Assembly (NCBI GenBank): GCA_017993835.1
Contig: JAGOLX010000006.1
Coordinates: forward strand, 62,001 to 126,000
Reading direction: 5' to 3'
Length of the DNA: 64,000 bases
Source: Phycisphaerae bacterium
GTDB lineage: Bacteria > Planctomycetota > Phycisphaerae > Sedimentisphaerales > Anaerobacaceae
In this document: positions 24,201-32,836 of the stretch, one piece after another
How positions within the stretch are numbered: the stretch's first letter is position 1
Layout: each line of letters begins with the position of its first letter
The notes under the pieces: model-generated
The model's database searches: none
Seen by the model: only the letters and a program-made list of their open reading frames with translations
What the model was told of the DNA's origin: nothing
Program-made: the position numbers and the translations under genes

Positions 24201-26635
24201 ATCTGCGGCAGGGTCAGTCGCAGGGTGTGTGTTCCCACCTCAAGATCAATTGACCCCACGACCCACTTCGCCTTTCGGTCAGGGTCCGTCCAGGGGTTCT
24301 CCAGCGTGAAGCCGGTGCTGCCCACATGGGTGTAGGTCGTCGGAGATAGCATCGTCTCTCCCGCAGCCCGGCGGTCGACCTGTACTGCAACCTCCGCACT
24401 ATGATGGTACATGGTCCAGCACTCGGCATAGTCCAAGAGTATACTGTATCGCCCGGCTGCACTCACTTCAAACTCGTATTCCGCCCACCCACCTGTCGGT
24501 TTGGCACGCAGGCCCGTCAGCACGTAGTAGGTTCGCGGATTGAGATGCTCGATCGACACGTCCTTGCTCCTGATGTGCTTGTCGGCATCGATGCCGATCG
24601 TGCCGATTCGCCCGGCCATTTCCGAAGGTCTCAGGGGCGTCTCATAGGGGATCCATGTGTCGCCGAGGATGTCCGCCAACGCACCTCCCGTCCAGAGACA
24701 GCCGCAGAAGGGCAGGCGGTCCGGCGATTCAACGGGCTCGCGCAGCACATAGCTGAGGAACGTGTCCACCGCATCATTGCCATCGAGCGACCACTGAATC
24801 GCACCATCGAGGACCGTGCCGCCGCCTGCATCCACCGCCGTGGTCCCCGCAGGCAGGTACTCTATGAGCGAAACCCGCTTCGGTCTTTCACTGGGGTCGA
24901 TTCGCAGGGACAGCGAGACTCTCAGTTCACCCGCGTCTCCATATGAAGCAGGCAGGAGGCGTTTGGCATAGCTGCCCTCCAGGGGCGTGGGCGGCTTCAA
25001 GGAATAGGTCAGGTCTGTGTACTCGTTGTTGCTGCGATCCGTTATCCTCGCTGCGAAACGACCGGCGCCGGGCGTTTCCGTGGCGTACACATGATCGAAG
25101 CTGATCGTGTTGACGCCCTTATGGAGGACGAAATCGACCGTCTGCTCCTGGTTGCCGTCCCATCCATGGCGATCCAGCACCAGCACACCGTCGTTCCAGA
25201 ATCGCACGTTGCCAAAGTGTCGGAATCCCAGGCGGGCCTGGCGTTCCGTGGGAGAACGGACATAGAGCGCGTAGATCTGGGTGGACTCTCCCACTACCAC
25301 TCCGTCGGCGAAGACCCCGGCCTCGTCATACTGGGTCGTCCAGACCAGCACCGGCGCCGTAGCGGAACCGCCGGCTTCCCCAACATCATAAATGAGACCT
25401 TCGCTGGGTGTGAAGGTCGTCTGCCCGGCGCCGAAGGCGAGTGAACTGGGAACAGGCGGATAAAAGGTCAACAGGCGATCCGTGGGGTTTTGGCCAAGAT
25501 GCAGGAACCACTTGAAATAGCCTTCCAGCTTGCCTTCATCGGGAGAGGGAGCAGTCGTGAAATGCCAGACGGGCCCCGTCCACACCAGGCCGTTGGGCTC
25601 CGTCACATCGACCCGCCAGTAATACGTGGTGCTGGGCGCCAACGGACCCGGGGCGTACTGTGTTTGCTGAAGCGAGCCCTTGAAGTGCAGCGACGATTTG
25701 TCCGCCCGAGCCACCGTGTCCTGTGCAAGGCCGAAGTACACATCATGGGAGACAATGTTCGGATCCGCTTTCCAAAGAAGGGTGACGGTATGATCCGCGT
25801 CGAGTGCCCCATCGGCCGGTTGCGGCTGCCTCGCCGTCGGCGGGGATCCACCCAGCATGTACGCGATGGCGTTGAGGAACACACGGGCTCCTTCCCCGGT
25901 GAGGTTGTAGGCGCCCTGAATGGACCCGCTGGATGCGCCGGCAATGAAGAGCATGCGCCTGGCCGCAGGACTCTGCGCCGTGGCTTGACAGAATGGCTGC
26001 CCAGGCGACCATTCCGCGATGACGACGTCCCCATTGTCGGCACGGCGGGCCAGAACACGACCGTTGCCCGCCGATTCCTCTGTGATGAAGAGGGTCGAAC
26101 TGTCCTGAACGCTCGAATCCATGTAGACCAGGTCGATCCCGTGATCCGCCGGCGCGTCGGCAAACAACGGGTGGTTCCGATCCTCCATCCGAAGGGTGTG
26201 CCAGGAGTCTATGTAGACACTGCACGACGGCGGCAGCCATCCCCAATGATCGGCCAATCCGACGGTGGCGATCAGCGAAATCAGCGGCTTGGTTACCCCG
26301 TTCCACTGCTGGGCTTCACTGCCTTGGGCGTATGTCCGCGAGCTCACATTCGGACTTACGATGACCAGGTCCGCCGCGTTGAGAGCCGCGATCTTCCCCT
26401 CATCCAGCGTCTGCCAGTGCTCTGCCTGAGCGTCAACAGTATGCCCGTTGTCTTTGAGCAGCGTTATCCACCCGCGATCATCGGCCTGCAAGCTGGTTCC
26501 TTGATCGCTGGACACCCAGATGATGTGTGCCGCCATGGCATGGCTGCCCGCCACGAATACAGGGATTCCCCACGCGATTGCGAGGATGCAGCAATACGGC
26601 GACCGTCTTTTCGAGCACGACGCACGCCTCTCCAT
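21269..26635 (-). CDS. Giant secreted multidomain protein, polysaccharide lyase-like C-terminus
   Basis: 1788 residues with a signal peptide (ending near AMAAH). Residues about 35-270 look like a flavodoxin/glutamine-amidotransferase-like domain (HIIWVSSDQGTSLQADDRGW). An FnIII-like module with TTYYWRVDV follows. Next is a PA14-like sandwich with FWNDGVLVLDRHGWDG. A CBM35/CBM6-like segment has AEYEFEVSAAGRYSILLDYA. The last 750 residues are largely helical and then beta-rich, with DGSFRNEPGSYGDSGF, HGWGYAMLRA, YYGSFWHFDG and AVAHTGDGDD. That order recalls heparinase II/III-type lyases, but I see no exact catalytic signature. Likely a glycan-processing enzyme. Start: ATG at 26635 after GGAAGGGG. 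Confidence 0.65.
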   Translation of the reverse strand: MERRASCSKRRSPYCCILAIAWGIPVFVAGSHAMAAHIIWVSSDQGTSLQADDRGWITLLKDNGHTVDAQAEHWQTLDEGKIAALNAADLVIVSPNVSSRTYAQGSEAQQWNGVTKPLISLIATVGLADHWGWLPPSCSVYIDSWHTLRMEDRNHPLFADAPADHGIDLVYMDSSVQDSSTLFITEESAGNGRVLARRADNGDVVIAEWSPGQPFCQATAQSPAARRMLFIAGASSGSIQGAYNLTGEGARVFLNAIAYMLGGSPPTARQPQPADGALDADHTVTLLWKADPNIVSHDVYFGLAQDTVARADKSSLHFKGSLQQTQYAPGPLAPSTTYYWRVDVTEPNGLVWTGPVWHFTTAPSPDEGKLEGYFKWFLHLGQNPTDRLLTFYPPVPSSLAFGAGQTTFTPSEGLIYDVGEAGGSATAPVLVWTTQYDEAGVFADGVVVGESTQIYALYVRSPTERQARLGFRHFGNVRFWNDGVLVLDRHGWDGNQEQTVDFVLHKGVNTISFDHVYATETPGAGRFAARITDRSNNEYTDLTYSLKPPTPLEGSYAKRLLPASYGDAGELRVSLSLRIDPSERPKRVSLIEYLPAGTTAVDAGGGTVLDGAIQWSLDGNDAVDTFLSYVLREPVESPDRLPFCGCLWTGGALADILGDTWIPYETPLRPSEMAGRIGTIGIDADKHIRSKDVSIEHLNPRTYYVLTGLRAKPTGGWAEYEFEVSAAGRYSILLDYAECWTMYHHSAEVAVQVDRRAAGETMLSPTTYTHVGSTGFTLENPWTDPDRKAKWVVGSIDLEVGTHTLRLTLPQMYEAGKVLTTANDGRPVIARIILTNYPCLELPNTGDPHHLDSYEHGPALLADHREIETLSNGRRQVTFHSTFRSLSQGSEVYSLRGRVRPRVGQDAALFEIVSMEPEVFYLAPDSSQAFTLVVRSTAPVLDDYSELVEIWVQGAPSSPSVKLHLLSTAENYLTLPPYKQPQFPWDYKPLFGEVLYFSQISTKLMDPPQKFLPSAEDLGLQEGRYERDPIQFLQEQFAKGALPSVQGLFAEKNWSAANPDWTWGQIWSRELATLYWHDNAAQTESYINRLAEFFPLYPVERRWDWSQPIQLPNITYDVPAIACLAAHVRACQEGRIDDSEQFKILHNFVLPILQSFCDGLRMPMTLRDDVPAGSRDLPVSGLPYGATGNPVDAVSTWYVRLGEDLYMMRWPNGPSTLGLSEPLRKSYPKGTPVIPWHYYEELELECRDIMSLIALGAASRDPAVIDEVMSVFSEILHKMTVFLPDGSFRNEPGSYGDSGFLYPEAMLKAKLLFARDVDELVSAETLDKIHNALVHDLRFAFSNGNKPHLNNGGCMNQLSRPYTNSWDRVCAPLSALEELFPEDRDTIDRYNAVVQQEWLKMPGTMIDNENFVIHGWGYAMLRAPDAPWDQRMETLLSSKFLLSDPGDHVSRDCLGIVLYGLGTILTPRYGYSWIGYLPPFLNQMMIDGKWQDYSNAYYGSFWHFDGRKELPCAVAHTGDGDDCSELEQDMSRWCIQFPEYLFDAYFVESKDGSVHQYDWSLINMGELEILEPAGLVWQPCDTFLAGYWPAGSVPEARTIAGRPAGRIVAQWNVSNRTWVPGGDPTLLRYPPIHSGKLRMTMADAGPGSLINAQIGYTEELQANSQDILVVRKSAVRQAFVTAFEAMADKSEGYVHDVQIVETGSSGQQLVKIITSSGEDWVYLSGRWNDRTDGDEPLVGIRTDAEIVVWRAEGGRVTRFYLANGSYAITPAGHWQFESAGNHYQENEN

Positions 26636-26732
26636 ATTCACCCCTTCCGTTGCGATGTGGTCTGTATGTGGGCGCCCTGTCGCGATCCGTTGCACGCATG
26701 GGCTGGAACAACACCGGTGTCTCAGAGTGTCT

Positions 26733-26762
26733 ATTGTACCGCTTTTCAGTCCGGTGCGTCAA
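26733..26762 (-). promoter_or_regulatory. Promoter of the 1788-residue protein gene
   Basis: On the minus strand TTGACG (26762-26757), an 18-base spacer and TACAAT (26738-26733). The leader to the start codon at 26635 would be about 90 bases. A plus-strand TATAAT at 26869-26874 in the same 322-base divergent gap probably serves the CotH-family gene. Confidence 0.6.
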
Positions 26763-26957
26763 GACCTTCCGGAGATGCTGCTTCCTGTGGTGGTCGAGAC
26801 CGATTTCGCTCCACGGGCCATGGCCCCAGATAGGTCGCTATCTGGATGACTTTTCGGGCCGGGACTGCTATAATAGAGACGGAATCACGGCGGAGGATCC
26901 GTGGGGTCGGCCAAGGTACAAGGGCAAAAGACTGCAAAGTGAGGATGGGAATCGACG

Positions 26958-29900
26958 ATGGCTATGTCCAGACAGATCGTACTCTCGGTTTTGCTCGCAC
27001 TGGCGTTCTATGTCCCGCTGTGGGGACAGGAGGGTGCGGTTGTCATCAACGAGATTCACTACGATCCGGACCTCAACTATGAATGGGTCGAGTTCGTCGA
27101 GCTGCACAATCCCGGCTCGACCAACGTGGACCTTTCCGGCTGGTACTTCGACGAGGGGATCTCCTTCACGTTCGGCCCGGGCGCGACGCTGCCCGCAGGC
27201 GGCTACGTCGTCGTGGCCCAGGACCGCAACCACGTCTTGACCAAGTGGAGCACGGCGGGGAAGGTCTTCGGCCCCTTCGACGGCAGACTCAGCAGCGAAG
27301 GCGAGAAGCTGGTCCTTCGCGATGCGACCGGCGTCATCGCCGATGAGGTCGAATACCAGCTCGGTTTCCCTTGGCCGACCGTGGGCGATCCCGTGCCGGA
27401 CAGCGCCCCCGGCAGATCCCACTCGATCCAATTGGTGAACCCGCAGCTCGACAACGACCTCGGGGGCGGTTGGCGTTCCGCGTCGCCCACGCCGGGCGCC
27501 CGCAACAGCGGTGTCTTCGCGGAGAACACGCCCCCGCACATCCGCCAGGTCCGACACCTGCCCCACGAGCCCGGCTCGGGCGACATCGTCACGATCACCG
27601 CCAAGGTCACCGACTCCGACGGCGTCGAAATGGTGACGCTCGCCTATCAGATCGTGGACCCCGGTGACTACGTCCCGGTGACGCTGCCCAACTACCCTTC
27701 GAGCAATCCGGCCACCATCCCGAACTCCGCTTATAACAAGAATTGGCAGATGCTCCCGATGCGCGACGACGGGCTCGGCGGCGACCAGGTCGCAGGCGAT
27801 AGTGTCTACACGGCCCAACTGCCCTCCTCGCTGCAGCGGCACCGACGGCTCGTGCGGTACCGACTGTTCGCCCTCGACGGCCAGGGCTATGACCTGCAAG
27901 TGCCCTACGCGGACGATCCGCAGGCGAACTTCGCGTACTTCGTCTACGACGGCGTCCCCGCCTGGAGTGGCGCGATTCAGCCGGGCAGTTCGGATGCCCG
28001 CCGGTCCGCGGTCGTCACCTACAGCGAGGACCTGATGCGTTCGTTGCCGGTTTATCACCTGATCGCCAGGGCGACGGACATCCAGAACTGCCTCTTCAAC
28101 GGCTCCTACGACAATACGGCCTATTACTTCTCGGGCACCCTCGTCTACGACGGCCAGGTCTACGACAACATCCACTTCCGCGTTCGCGGCCAAGCCTCGA
28201 CGTTCCAGACCGGCAAGAACAAGCTCAAGATCGACTTCAATCGTGGCCACCACTTCCAGGCCCGCGACGACTACGGCCAGGAGTACGAGGAGAAATGGGA
28301 CAAGATGAACGTCGGCACGGGCGTCTGCCCCTGGTGGCAGTATCCGCACCCGGGCGGTTGGGACGTGGGCACGCGAGGGATGGTGATGAACGAGGCCCTG
28401 GCGTTTCGCCTGTACAACATGGCGGGCGTGCCGAGCTGCCACACCAACTACTTCCAGCTCCGCATCATCGACGCGGCCCCCGAGTCTGTGGCGGGCAACC
28501 AGTACGAAGGGGACTTCTGGGGCCTGTATTTCGCCATTGAGCACCCCGACGGCGCGTTCCTCGACGAGCATGGCCTGCCCGACGGCAATGTCTATCGCAT
28601 GGACGGCGGCGCCAACCCGACGCACCAGGGACCGACGCAGATCGCCAACGGGTCCGATGTGTCGAGCTTCATCAACGGGCTCAGCAGCGGCCAGACACAG
28701 ACTTGGTGGGCGCAGAACGTCAACCTGCCCAACTACTACAGCTCCAAGGCCATCGGCGTGGCGATCAACGATTCCGACCGCCGGCCCCAGTCCAACTGTG
28801 TCTACTACCGCAACTCCGAGACGAACCAATGGTGGGTGTTGCCGTGGGATTTGGATCTGACGTTCGAGTGGGCGACACACTACACGGATTGGGAGCACTT
28901 CCGCTACGCGCTGGTTCATCCGAGCTATCAGATCGCCTGCGACAACCGGGCCCGAGAACTGCTCGACCTGCTGCTCAGCAGCGACCAGGTCGGGCAGGTC
29001 ATTGACGAGATCGCCTCGATCATCGCCACCCCCTACGACGGCAAGACGTTTGTCGAAGCCAACCGGGCGATGTGGGACTATCATCCTCGCACCAATCGCA
29101 AGGGCCAGTTCTATGCGAACAACGAGTTCCTCACGACCAAGGACTGGGCGGGCCTGATCGAGTACTACAAGACGTTCCTTTCGCCCAAAGGCTTCTCCGA
29201 CGTGGGTTCGGGCAGTTACGGCGTCTACGCGCTGCTGGCGGACGCCGCGGATTCCGCGATTCCGAACACCCCGGTCGTTTCCTATGCCGGCGACGCCGGA
29301 TACCCGCCGAACGGCCTGACCTTCCGCGCGACCGCGTTCAGCGACCCGCAGGGAGCGAACACCTTCGCATCGATTCAGTGGCGCATCGCGGAGGTCGAGC
29401 CCAACACGCCGATCGCTCCGCCTGTCGAATCATCGCAGAGCGGCGCCGTCGGGCTCGTGGGATCGGACAACTGGCGGTACCTCAAGGGTCTTCAGGAGCC
29501 CTCGACGGTCGCGGGGGCATGGCGGATGTCTGCCTTCGACGACTCCGCCTGGCTGACCGGCAACGCCCCGATCGGCTTCGGCGAGACCTTCATCGCCACC
29601 ACGCTGGGCGACATGCGGTATGGCTACAGCACCATCTATCTCCGCAAGACCTTCCACATCGCAAGCCTCGACGCGATCGACCATCTCATTCTCGAACTGA
29701 GATACGACGACGGCGTCAACGTGTGGATCAACGGCCACCTGGTCTTCCAGGACAACGTCGCGTCCACGGAACTGGCGTACAACGCCTTGGCCCAGTCTGC
29801 GATCGAGATGGCCGACCTCGTTCAGTACGATCTGGGCGACGCGGCCGATGTCCTCGTGGAGGGCACGAACATCATCGCCGTTCAGGTGCTCAATTCCTCG

Positions 29901-30716
29901 GTGGGCGGCAGTTCGGACTGTTTCGCCGACGTGTACTTGACCGGCCAGGTGACATCGGATACGGATATGTCTTCCGCCGGATCGGGCGTCGCGTACCAGG
30001 GACGATGCGGCGAGTACGAAATCGACGCACTCTGGGAAAGCGAAGAGATCACGACGACCGCCGGCGTCAATGCGACGATCCCGGCTAGCGTGGTCGAGTC
30101 GGGTCATACCTATCGGGTCCGCTGCCGCATGAAGGACGCGACCGGGCGATGGAGCCACTGGTCCCAGCCCGTCCAGTTTGCGACCGGCGCCCCGTTGCCC
30201 TCGCGCCTCCTCAGCGACTTGCGTGTGACCGAGATCATGTATAATCCTCCCGAGGCGGACGCGGGCGCAGGCGAGCTGGACCTTGAGAACAACAGCTTCG
30301 AGTTCGTCGAGCTGCGCAACGTGGGCTCGACAACGCTTGATCTGACCGGGGTCTCGTTCGAGGACGGCATCGCCTTCTGTTTCGCGGGCAGCCGGGTCGA
30401 GAGCCTTCCTTCGGGCGGCTTCGTCCTCGTGGTGCAGAACGAGGCGGCCTTTACATCCCGTTACGGCGAGGAACTGGCCGACTCGATCGCGGGCGAGTAC
30501 GACGGCAAGCTGGCTAACGACGGCGAGACCCTCCGCCTGGTGGACTACTGGAACGGGACCATCGCCGAGTTTGGTTACAGCGACGACTGGTTCCCGACCA
30601 CCGACGGCGACGGTTTCTCGCTGACCCTGGCAGATCCGCAGAGCGACCCGAACGCCTGGAACGAGCCGGCCTCCTGGCGTCCGAGCGCGACTCCCGGCGG
30701 TTCTCCGGGCCGGTAA
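26958..30716 (+). CDS. Secreted lamin-tail / CotH-family protein
   Basis: 1252 residues with signal peptide ending near LWGQ. A lamin-tail domain starts at VVINEIHYDPDLNYEWVEFV and runs to about residue 130. A CotH region follows (HIHFRVRGQAS, KNKLKIDFNRGHHF, EGDFWGLYFAIEHPDG, GNVYRMDGG, WVLPWDLDLTF); the last matches the DxD-type metal motif of CotH kinases. A galactose-binding-like module (LILELRYDDGVNVWINGHLV) and FnIII-like segment lead to a second lamin-tail domain (VTEIMYNPPE...FEFVELRN). CotH homologues phosphorylate proteins; in secreted planctomycete forms the partner and nucleotide supply are unclear. ATG at 26958 or 26964. Confidence 0.8.
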   Translation: MAMSRQIVLSVLLALAFYVPLWGQEGAVVINEIHYDPDLNYEWVEFVELHNPGSTNVDLSGWYFDEGISFTFGPGATLPAGGYVVVAQDRNHVLTKWSTAGKVFGPFDGRLSSEGEKLVLRDATGVIADEVEYQLGFPWPTVGDPVPDSAPGRSHSIQLVNPQLDNDLGGGWRSASPTPGARNSGVFAENTPPHIRQVRHLPHEPGSGDIVTITAKVTDSDGVEMVTLAYQIVDPGDYVPVTLPNYPSSNPATIPNSAYNKNWQMLPMRDDGLGGDQVAGDSVYTAQLPSSLQRHRRLVRYRLFALDGQGYDLQVPYADDPQANFAYFVYDGVPAWSGAIQPGSSDARRSAVVTYSEDLMRSLPVYHLIARATDIQNCLFNGSYDNTAYYFSGTLVYDGQVYDNIHFRVRGQASTFQTGKNKLKIDFNRGHHFQARDDYGQEYEEKWDKMNVGTGVCPWWQYPHPGGWDVGTRGMVMNEALAFRLYNMAGVPSCHTNYFQLRIIDAAPESVAGNQYEGDFWGLYFAIEHPDGAFLDEHGLPDGNVYRMDGGANPTHQGPTQIANGSDVSSFINGLSSGQTQTWWAQNVNLPNYYSSKAIGVAINDSDRRPQSNCVYYRNSETNQWWVLPWDLDLTFEWATHYTDWEHFRYALVHPSYQIACDNRARELLDLLLSSDQVGQVIDEIASIIATPYDGKTFVEANRAMWDYHPRTNRKGQFYANNEFLTTKDWAGLIEYYKTFLSPKGFSDVGSGSYGVYALLADAADSAIPNTPVVSYAGDAGYPPNGLTFRATAFSDPQGANTFASIQWRIAEVEPNTPIAPPVESSQSGAVGLVGSDNWRYLKGLQEPSTVAGAWRMSAFDDSAWLTGNAPIGFGETFIATTLGDMRYGYSTIYLRKTFHIASLDAIDHLILELRYDDGVNVWINGHLVFQDNVASTELAYNALAQSAIEMADLVQYDLGDAADVLVEGTNIIAVQVLNSSVGGSSDCFADVYLTGQVTSDTDMSSAGSGVAYQGRCGEYEIDALWESEEITTTAGVNATIPASVVESGHTYRVRCRMKDATGRWSHWSQPVQFATGAPLPSRLLSDLRVTEIMYNPPEADAGAGELDLENNSFEFVELRNVGSTTLDLTGVSFEDGIAFCFAGSRVESLPSGGFVLVVQNEAAFTSRYGEELADSIAGEYDGKLANDGETLRLVDYWNGTIAEFGYSDDWFPTTDGDGFSLTLADPQSDPNAWNEPASWRPSATPGGSPGR

Positions 30717-30743
30717 AATCCTCGTCGGGCGGCAAGCCGGGAG

Positions 30744-30772
30744 TTTACTCCTCGCACGCGGGCGCGTATAAT
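30744..30772 (+). promoter_or_regulatory. Promoter of ilvC
   Basis: TTTACT (30744-30749), a 17-base spacer and perfect TATAAT (30767-30772), 74 bases before the ilvC start codon. Confidence 0.55.
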
Positions 30773-30846
30773 CACCCCCCTGAAGGCCGTGGCATTCCGG
30801 CATTCGCATTCGATGCCCATTGGGATATAGAAAGGAGAACCACAAG

Positions 30847-31851
30847 ATGGCAGCAAGAATCTACTATGAGAAAGACGCTCCGATCGGGCCGCTTCAGGGC
30901 AAGAAGGTGGCTGTGATCGGGTTCGGTTCGCAGGGGCACGCGCACAGTCTGAACCTTCGCGACAGCGGGATCGAGGTGGCGGTTGCGGAACTGCCCAACA
31001 CGGACAACTTCAAGCTGGCGGTCGAGCACGGGTTCAAGCCGGGTGATATCAAGACCGCGATCGAGGGCGCTGCCCTGATCATCGTGACGCTGCCGGACGA
31101 GGTCCAGGGCAAGGTGTACACCAGCCAGATCGCGCCGAACCTCAAGGCCGGACAGACGATGGGCTTCTGCCACGGGTTCAATATCCATTTCGGGTACATC
31201 GTGCCGCCGAAGGAGATCAACGTCGTGATGATCGCGCCGAAGGGGCCGGGCCATCTGGTCCGCAGCGAGTTCGCCAAAGGCGGCGGCGTCCCGTGTCTGG
31301 TCGCGGTCCAGCAGGACGCCACCGGCACCGCCAGGCAGATCGCCTTGGCCTGGGGGCATGGCATCGGCGGCGCCCGCGCCGGCATCCTCGAAACGACCTA
31401 CAAAGAGGAGACGGAGACGGACCTGTTTGGCGAGCAGTGCGTCCTGTGCGGCGGCCTGTCTGCTCTGATTAAGGCGGGGTTCGAGACCCTCGTCGCCGCC
31501 GGCTACCAGCCGGAGATCGCGTACTTCGAGTGCATGCACGAGGTCAAGCTGATCGTGGACCTCATGTACCAGGGCGGCCTGAGCTACATGCGGTACAGCA
31601 TCAGCAACACCGCGGAGTACGGGGACCTGAGCCGCGGGCCGCGGATCATCACCGATCAGACCCGGGCCGAGATGAAGAAGATCCTCGGCGAAATCACCTC
31701 CGGCGCGTTCGCCAAGGAGTGGGTCAACGAGTACCAGACCGGCCTGAAGAACTTCAATGCCTTGTACGAGAAGGACCACGCCAGCCAGCTCGAGACCGTC
31801 GGCCGCAAGCTCCGCAAGATGATGAGGTGGATCGACTCGAAGGAACTCTAG
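30847..31851 (+). CDS. ilvC: Ketol-acid reductoisomerase, class I
   Basis: 334 residues. It converts acetolactate (or acetohydroxybutyrate) to the dihydroxy acid in valine, leucine and isoleucine synthesis, with NADPH and Mg. The NADPH-binding loop is KKVAVIGFGSQGHAHSLNLRDSG; GFCHGFNIHFGYI carries a catalytic-region His; VMIAPKGPGHLVRSEF and the metal-binding ETDLFGEQCVLCGG are conserved, as is the C-terminal knotted domain ending in KKILGEITSGAFAKEW. Start: ATG at 30847 with AAAGGAG upstream. No ilvB, ilvN or leu gene is adjacent, so ilvC stands apart from the rest of the pathway here. Confidence 0.97.
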   Translation: MAARIYYEKDAPIGPLQGKKVAVIGFGSQGHAHSLNLRDSGIEVAVAELPNTDNFKLAVEHGFKPGDIKTAIEGAALIIVTLPDEVQGKVYTSQIAPNLKAGQTMGFCHGFNIHFGYIVPPKEINVVMIAPKGPGHLVRSEFAKGGGVPCLVAVQQDATGTARQIALAWGHGIGGARAGILETTYKEETETDLFGEQCVLCGGLSALIKAGFETLVAAGYQPEIAYFECMHEVKLIVDLMYQGGLSYMRYSISNTAEYGDLSRGPRIITDQTRAEMKKILGEITSGAFAKEWVNEYQTGLKNFNALYEKDHASQLETVGRKLRKMMRWIDSKEL

Positions 31852-31907
31852 TTCCTGGGTCGTGATTCCGAGATCCCGTTCTCAAACGGGCGCGAAAGGA
31901 GAGCCCT

Positions 31908-32744
31908 ATGACCATCGGCAGACTCTGTGCTCCAGGGCGCAAGGCCCGTGCGGCGAGAGTCCTGTTGGGCATGGCGGCTCTCCTTTGGGCGTCCATACTC
32001 TCCGGCTGCGGAACCGACGAATACCTGTCGTCGAAGTCGCCCTATGCCAGGCTAGCGACGCCTTATGCGATCACGCAACTCGGGCGCAGCACCTCGCTCG
32101 ATGTGCTCAACGTCGCCCACGATCCGGCCTACCCGTTCATCCGGGACAAGCGAGCGCGGGTCCTGCTGACGCAGGGCGACACGGTCGTCGGCTACTCCGG
32201 CCAGACCGGCAACACCCGTCGGACCTGGCTGAACCTGATCGCCTTCGACGAGTTCCGCATGACCGCCCGGCGCAAGTATTTCTTCTGCGTCGACGAGCGG
32301 GCCAGGCGGGCGCCGGACAATCCCAAGCAGGCTCTCTTCCCCGCGCGCAAGGGCGTACTGCTGGACGCGGAGTTCATCATCGACCCCGAGGTGCTCACGA
32401 CGCCTTATGCGACGGAGGACGCCCAGCGGATCGAGATTGTCCGCTGGCTCGCGGACCAGTTCCGTCGGGACCTCACCACGCTGGTCGGCAATCCGAAGAA
32501 CCCCGCCCAGGGTGATCAGTCCGTCATGCTGGCCGGCATGATGGTCAGCCAGATTTTCCAGGGGGTGCTCGCGGAACTGGGCCAATCCCCCGGCCGGGCC
32601 AGGAACCTCAGCGACGCGCAGGGCGTCCGTTTCCCCCACATGAGCTTGCGCGAAGGCCACATCCGCCTGCTCACGCAAAACGACCTCGGCGCGGTCAAGA
32701 TCCGCGTCGACCTCCCCATGACCGCCGCGAAGAAGAAGAAGTAG
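31908..32744 (+). CDS. Lipoprotein of unknown function
   Basis: 278 residues. A basic N-terminus, hydrophobic stretch and lipobox LSGC place it as a lipoprotein. The remaining sequence, including KYFFCVDERARRAP and AQRIEIVRWLADQFRRDL, matches no family I recognise; the C-terminus is lysine-rich (TAAKKKK). It lies 56 bases after ilvC with its own AAGGAG site and could be read through from ilvC, but no functional link is apparent. Confidence 0.7.
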   Translation: MTIGRLCAPGRKARAARVLLGMAALLWASILSGCGTDEYLSSKSPYARLATPYAITQLGRSTSLDVLNVAHDPAYPFIRDKRARVLLTQGDTVVGYSGQTGNTRRTWLNLIAFDEFRMTARRKYFFCVDERARRAPDNPKQALFPARKGVLLDAEFIIDPEVLTTPYATEDAQRIEIVRWLADQFRRDLTTLVGNPKNPAQGDQSVMLAGMMVSQIFQGVLAELGQSPGRARNLSDAQGVRFPHMSLREGHIRLLTQNDLGAVKIRVDLPMTAAKKKK

Positions 32745-32836
32745 GGGCACGCTGACCCGGCGCTCTCCCTCGCATGTTCCTCGGTAGCTCGCAGGGTGCG
32801 TACCACGCACCGTCTCACCCGACGGCCAATCTGCGG

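Noticed and set aside
26868..29084. 738-codon frame on the minus strand
   Set aside because: Antisense to the CotH/lamin-tail gene, with no recognisable motif.
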